Shown here one piece after another: positions 63,308 through 64,000 of a stretch of DNA of 64,000 bases. Each line of letters begins with the position of its first letter. Within the stretch, counting starts at the first letter, position 1. A program made the translations under genes and the position numbers. The DNA is from a bacterium (lineage in GTDB: Bacteria > Myxococcota_A > Bradymonadia > Bradymonadales > Bradymonadaceae), in assembly GCA_030427705.1 (NCBI GenBank), contig JAUIBR010000015.1:62001-126000 (forward strand). The letters are read 5' to 3'. The notes under the pieces were generated by a model, which did no database searches, was not told the DNA's origin, and worked only from the letters and a program-made list of their open reading frames with translations.

Positions 63308-64000
63308 ATGGATTTCTTCAAAAACTACCTATCCGAAACCCACCTGATGATCCGCGACACAGCCAAGAAGTTCGCGGAGAAAGAGGTGCTCCCGTATGTC
63401 GAAGAGTGGGAGGAAGCTGGCGAGTTCCCTCGCGAACTGTACAAAAAGGCGGCGGATGCCGGTTTGCTTGGAATTGGTTTTCCTGAAGAAGTTGGCGGCA
63501 GCGGCGGCGGAGCGATGGAGACGGTCATGGCCATTGAGGGCATGATGCGCGGTGGGTCCACCGGCGTTTCTGTCGGCCTCTGGTCGCTGGGCATCGCGCT
63601 TCCACCGTTGATGTACGAAGGAACGGACGAACAGAAAGAGCGGTTCGTTCGGCCCACCCTCGCCGGCGACAAGATTGCATGCCTCGGGATCACCGAACCG
63701 AACACAGGAAGCGACGTTGCGGGAGTCCGTACGACGGCTGTCCGAGACGGCGACCACTACATCGTCAATGGGGCGAAGACGTACATCACGTCAGGTGTTC
63801 GGGCCGATTTCATCATGACACTGACTCGAACCAGCGACGATCCGCACGGTGGCCTAACCTTTTTGATGATCGAGAGCGATACGCCAGGCGTTCAGGTTTC
63901 GCGTGCCCTCAAGAAGACAGGCTGGTGGGCAAGCGATACGGCGGAGTTGGCGTTTCAGGACGTGCGCGTGCCCGTCGAAAACCGCGTTGGTGATGAAGGC
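63308..64000 (+). CDS. Acyl-CoA dehydrogenase, 3'-truncated
   Basis: 231 codons from an ATG with GAGG six bases upstream; the gene runs past the right edge. FAD-dependent alpha-beta desaturation of acyl-CoA: the N-terminal helical domain (FAEKEVLPYVEEWEEAGEFP), GLLGIGFPEEVGGSGGG, CLGITEPNTGSDVAGVRTTA (the FAD and substrate strand) and YIVNGAKTYITSG are present. The catalytic Glu lies outside the window. Divergent from hemN. Confidence 0.93.
   Translation, partial: MDFFKNYLSETHLMIRDTAKKFAEKEVLPYVEEWEEAGEFPRELYKKAADAGLLGIGFPEEVGGSGGGAMETVMAIEGMMRGGSTGVSVGLWSLGIALPPLMYEGTDEQKERFVRPTLAGDKIACLGITEPNTGSDVAGVRTTAVRDGDHYIVNGAKTYITSGVRADFIMTLTRTSDDPHGGLTFLMIESDTPGVQVSRALKKTGWWASDTAELAFQDVRVPVENRVGDEG

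Overview
The window looks like chromosomal DNA of a predatory or social deltaproteobacterial-type organism (Myxococcota, most likely Bradymonadales-like). That placement is an inference, with no marker gene search behind it. It rests on four things: six predicted lipoproteins with Asn-Asn-X linkers right after the lipobox, four Hanks-type Ser/Thr kinases in 64 kb, many unrecognised lipoproteins, and moderate-to-high GC coding sequence. I saw no rRNA, tRNA, CRISPR array, transposase or integrase. Coding density is very high, and 10 of 11 convergent gene pairs end within 11 bp of each other or overlap.

Layout. 1-6.5 kb: the end of a surface protein, an acyltransferase-3 membrane protein, a small membrane protein, then three Asn-linker lipoproteins; two of these are convergent paralogs carrying a threefold LPGDMF repeat. 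6.6-10 kb: a 1140-residue kinase/ATPase/TPR regulator. 10-12.6 kb: a GyrI-like protein and an overlapping cysE-cysK pair for cysteine synthesis. 12.6-18.5 kb: a beta-propeller lipoprotein, acetyl-CoA synthetase and three lipoproteins, one a PHM-like copper monooxygenase with a haem-like tail. 18.6-22.3 kb: PlsC and DedA membrane-lipid genes, an orphan GvpL/F gene behind a decayed copy, and a large lipoprotein. 22.4-27.3 kb: a UPF1-like helicase with a membrane-anchored kinase gene 3 bp behind it, a Cys-rich lipoprotein and a DUF1853 protein. 27.3-32.4 kb: a four-gene overlapping operon around a kinase with a cyclic-nucleotide-binding domain, and an ABC-2 transporter pair.

32.4-40.7 kb: a lipoprotein, a CTP:inositol-phosphate cytidylyltransferase-like gene with a DUF1971 cupin, a DUF4272 protein, a PhyH dioxygenase, a kinase with an extracellular Cache domain, a GNAT enzyme, and glyoxalase I behind two direct repeats. 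40.8-47.3 kb: a heavy-metal RND efflux locus (Cys-rich secreted protein, TolC/CzcC-like channel, metal-motif lipoprotein, adaptor with the same motif, CzcA-like pump). 47.3-50.5 kb: outer-membrane protein, ABC exporter and nucleotidyltransferase. 50.7-53 kb: hppD divergent from a LysR regulator, with a dyad T-N11-A site and a structured leader between them. 53.0-53.4 kb: a repeat element.

53.4-64 kb: a GT2 glycosyltransferase, a lipoprotein, a SAF-domain protein, SmpB, two polytopic membrane proteins (one GT87-like), a Cys-rich-repeat secreted protein, a Rho-type ATPase lacking the usual RNA-binding domain, anaerobic coproporphyrinogen oxidase HemN, and the start of an acyl-CoA dehydrogenase cut by the window edge.

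Taken together the genes point to a heavily signalled, lipoprotein-rich cell envelope alongside ordinary metabolism (cysteine, acetate, tyrosine catabolism, haem). The least ordinary items are the LPGDMF-repeat lipoproteins, the PHM/haem lipoprotein, the orphan GvpL/F, the short Rho, the repeated metal motif of the RND locus, and the kinase operons.
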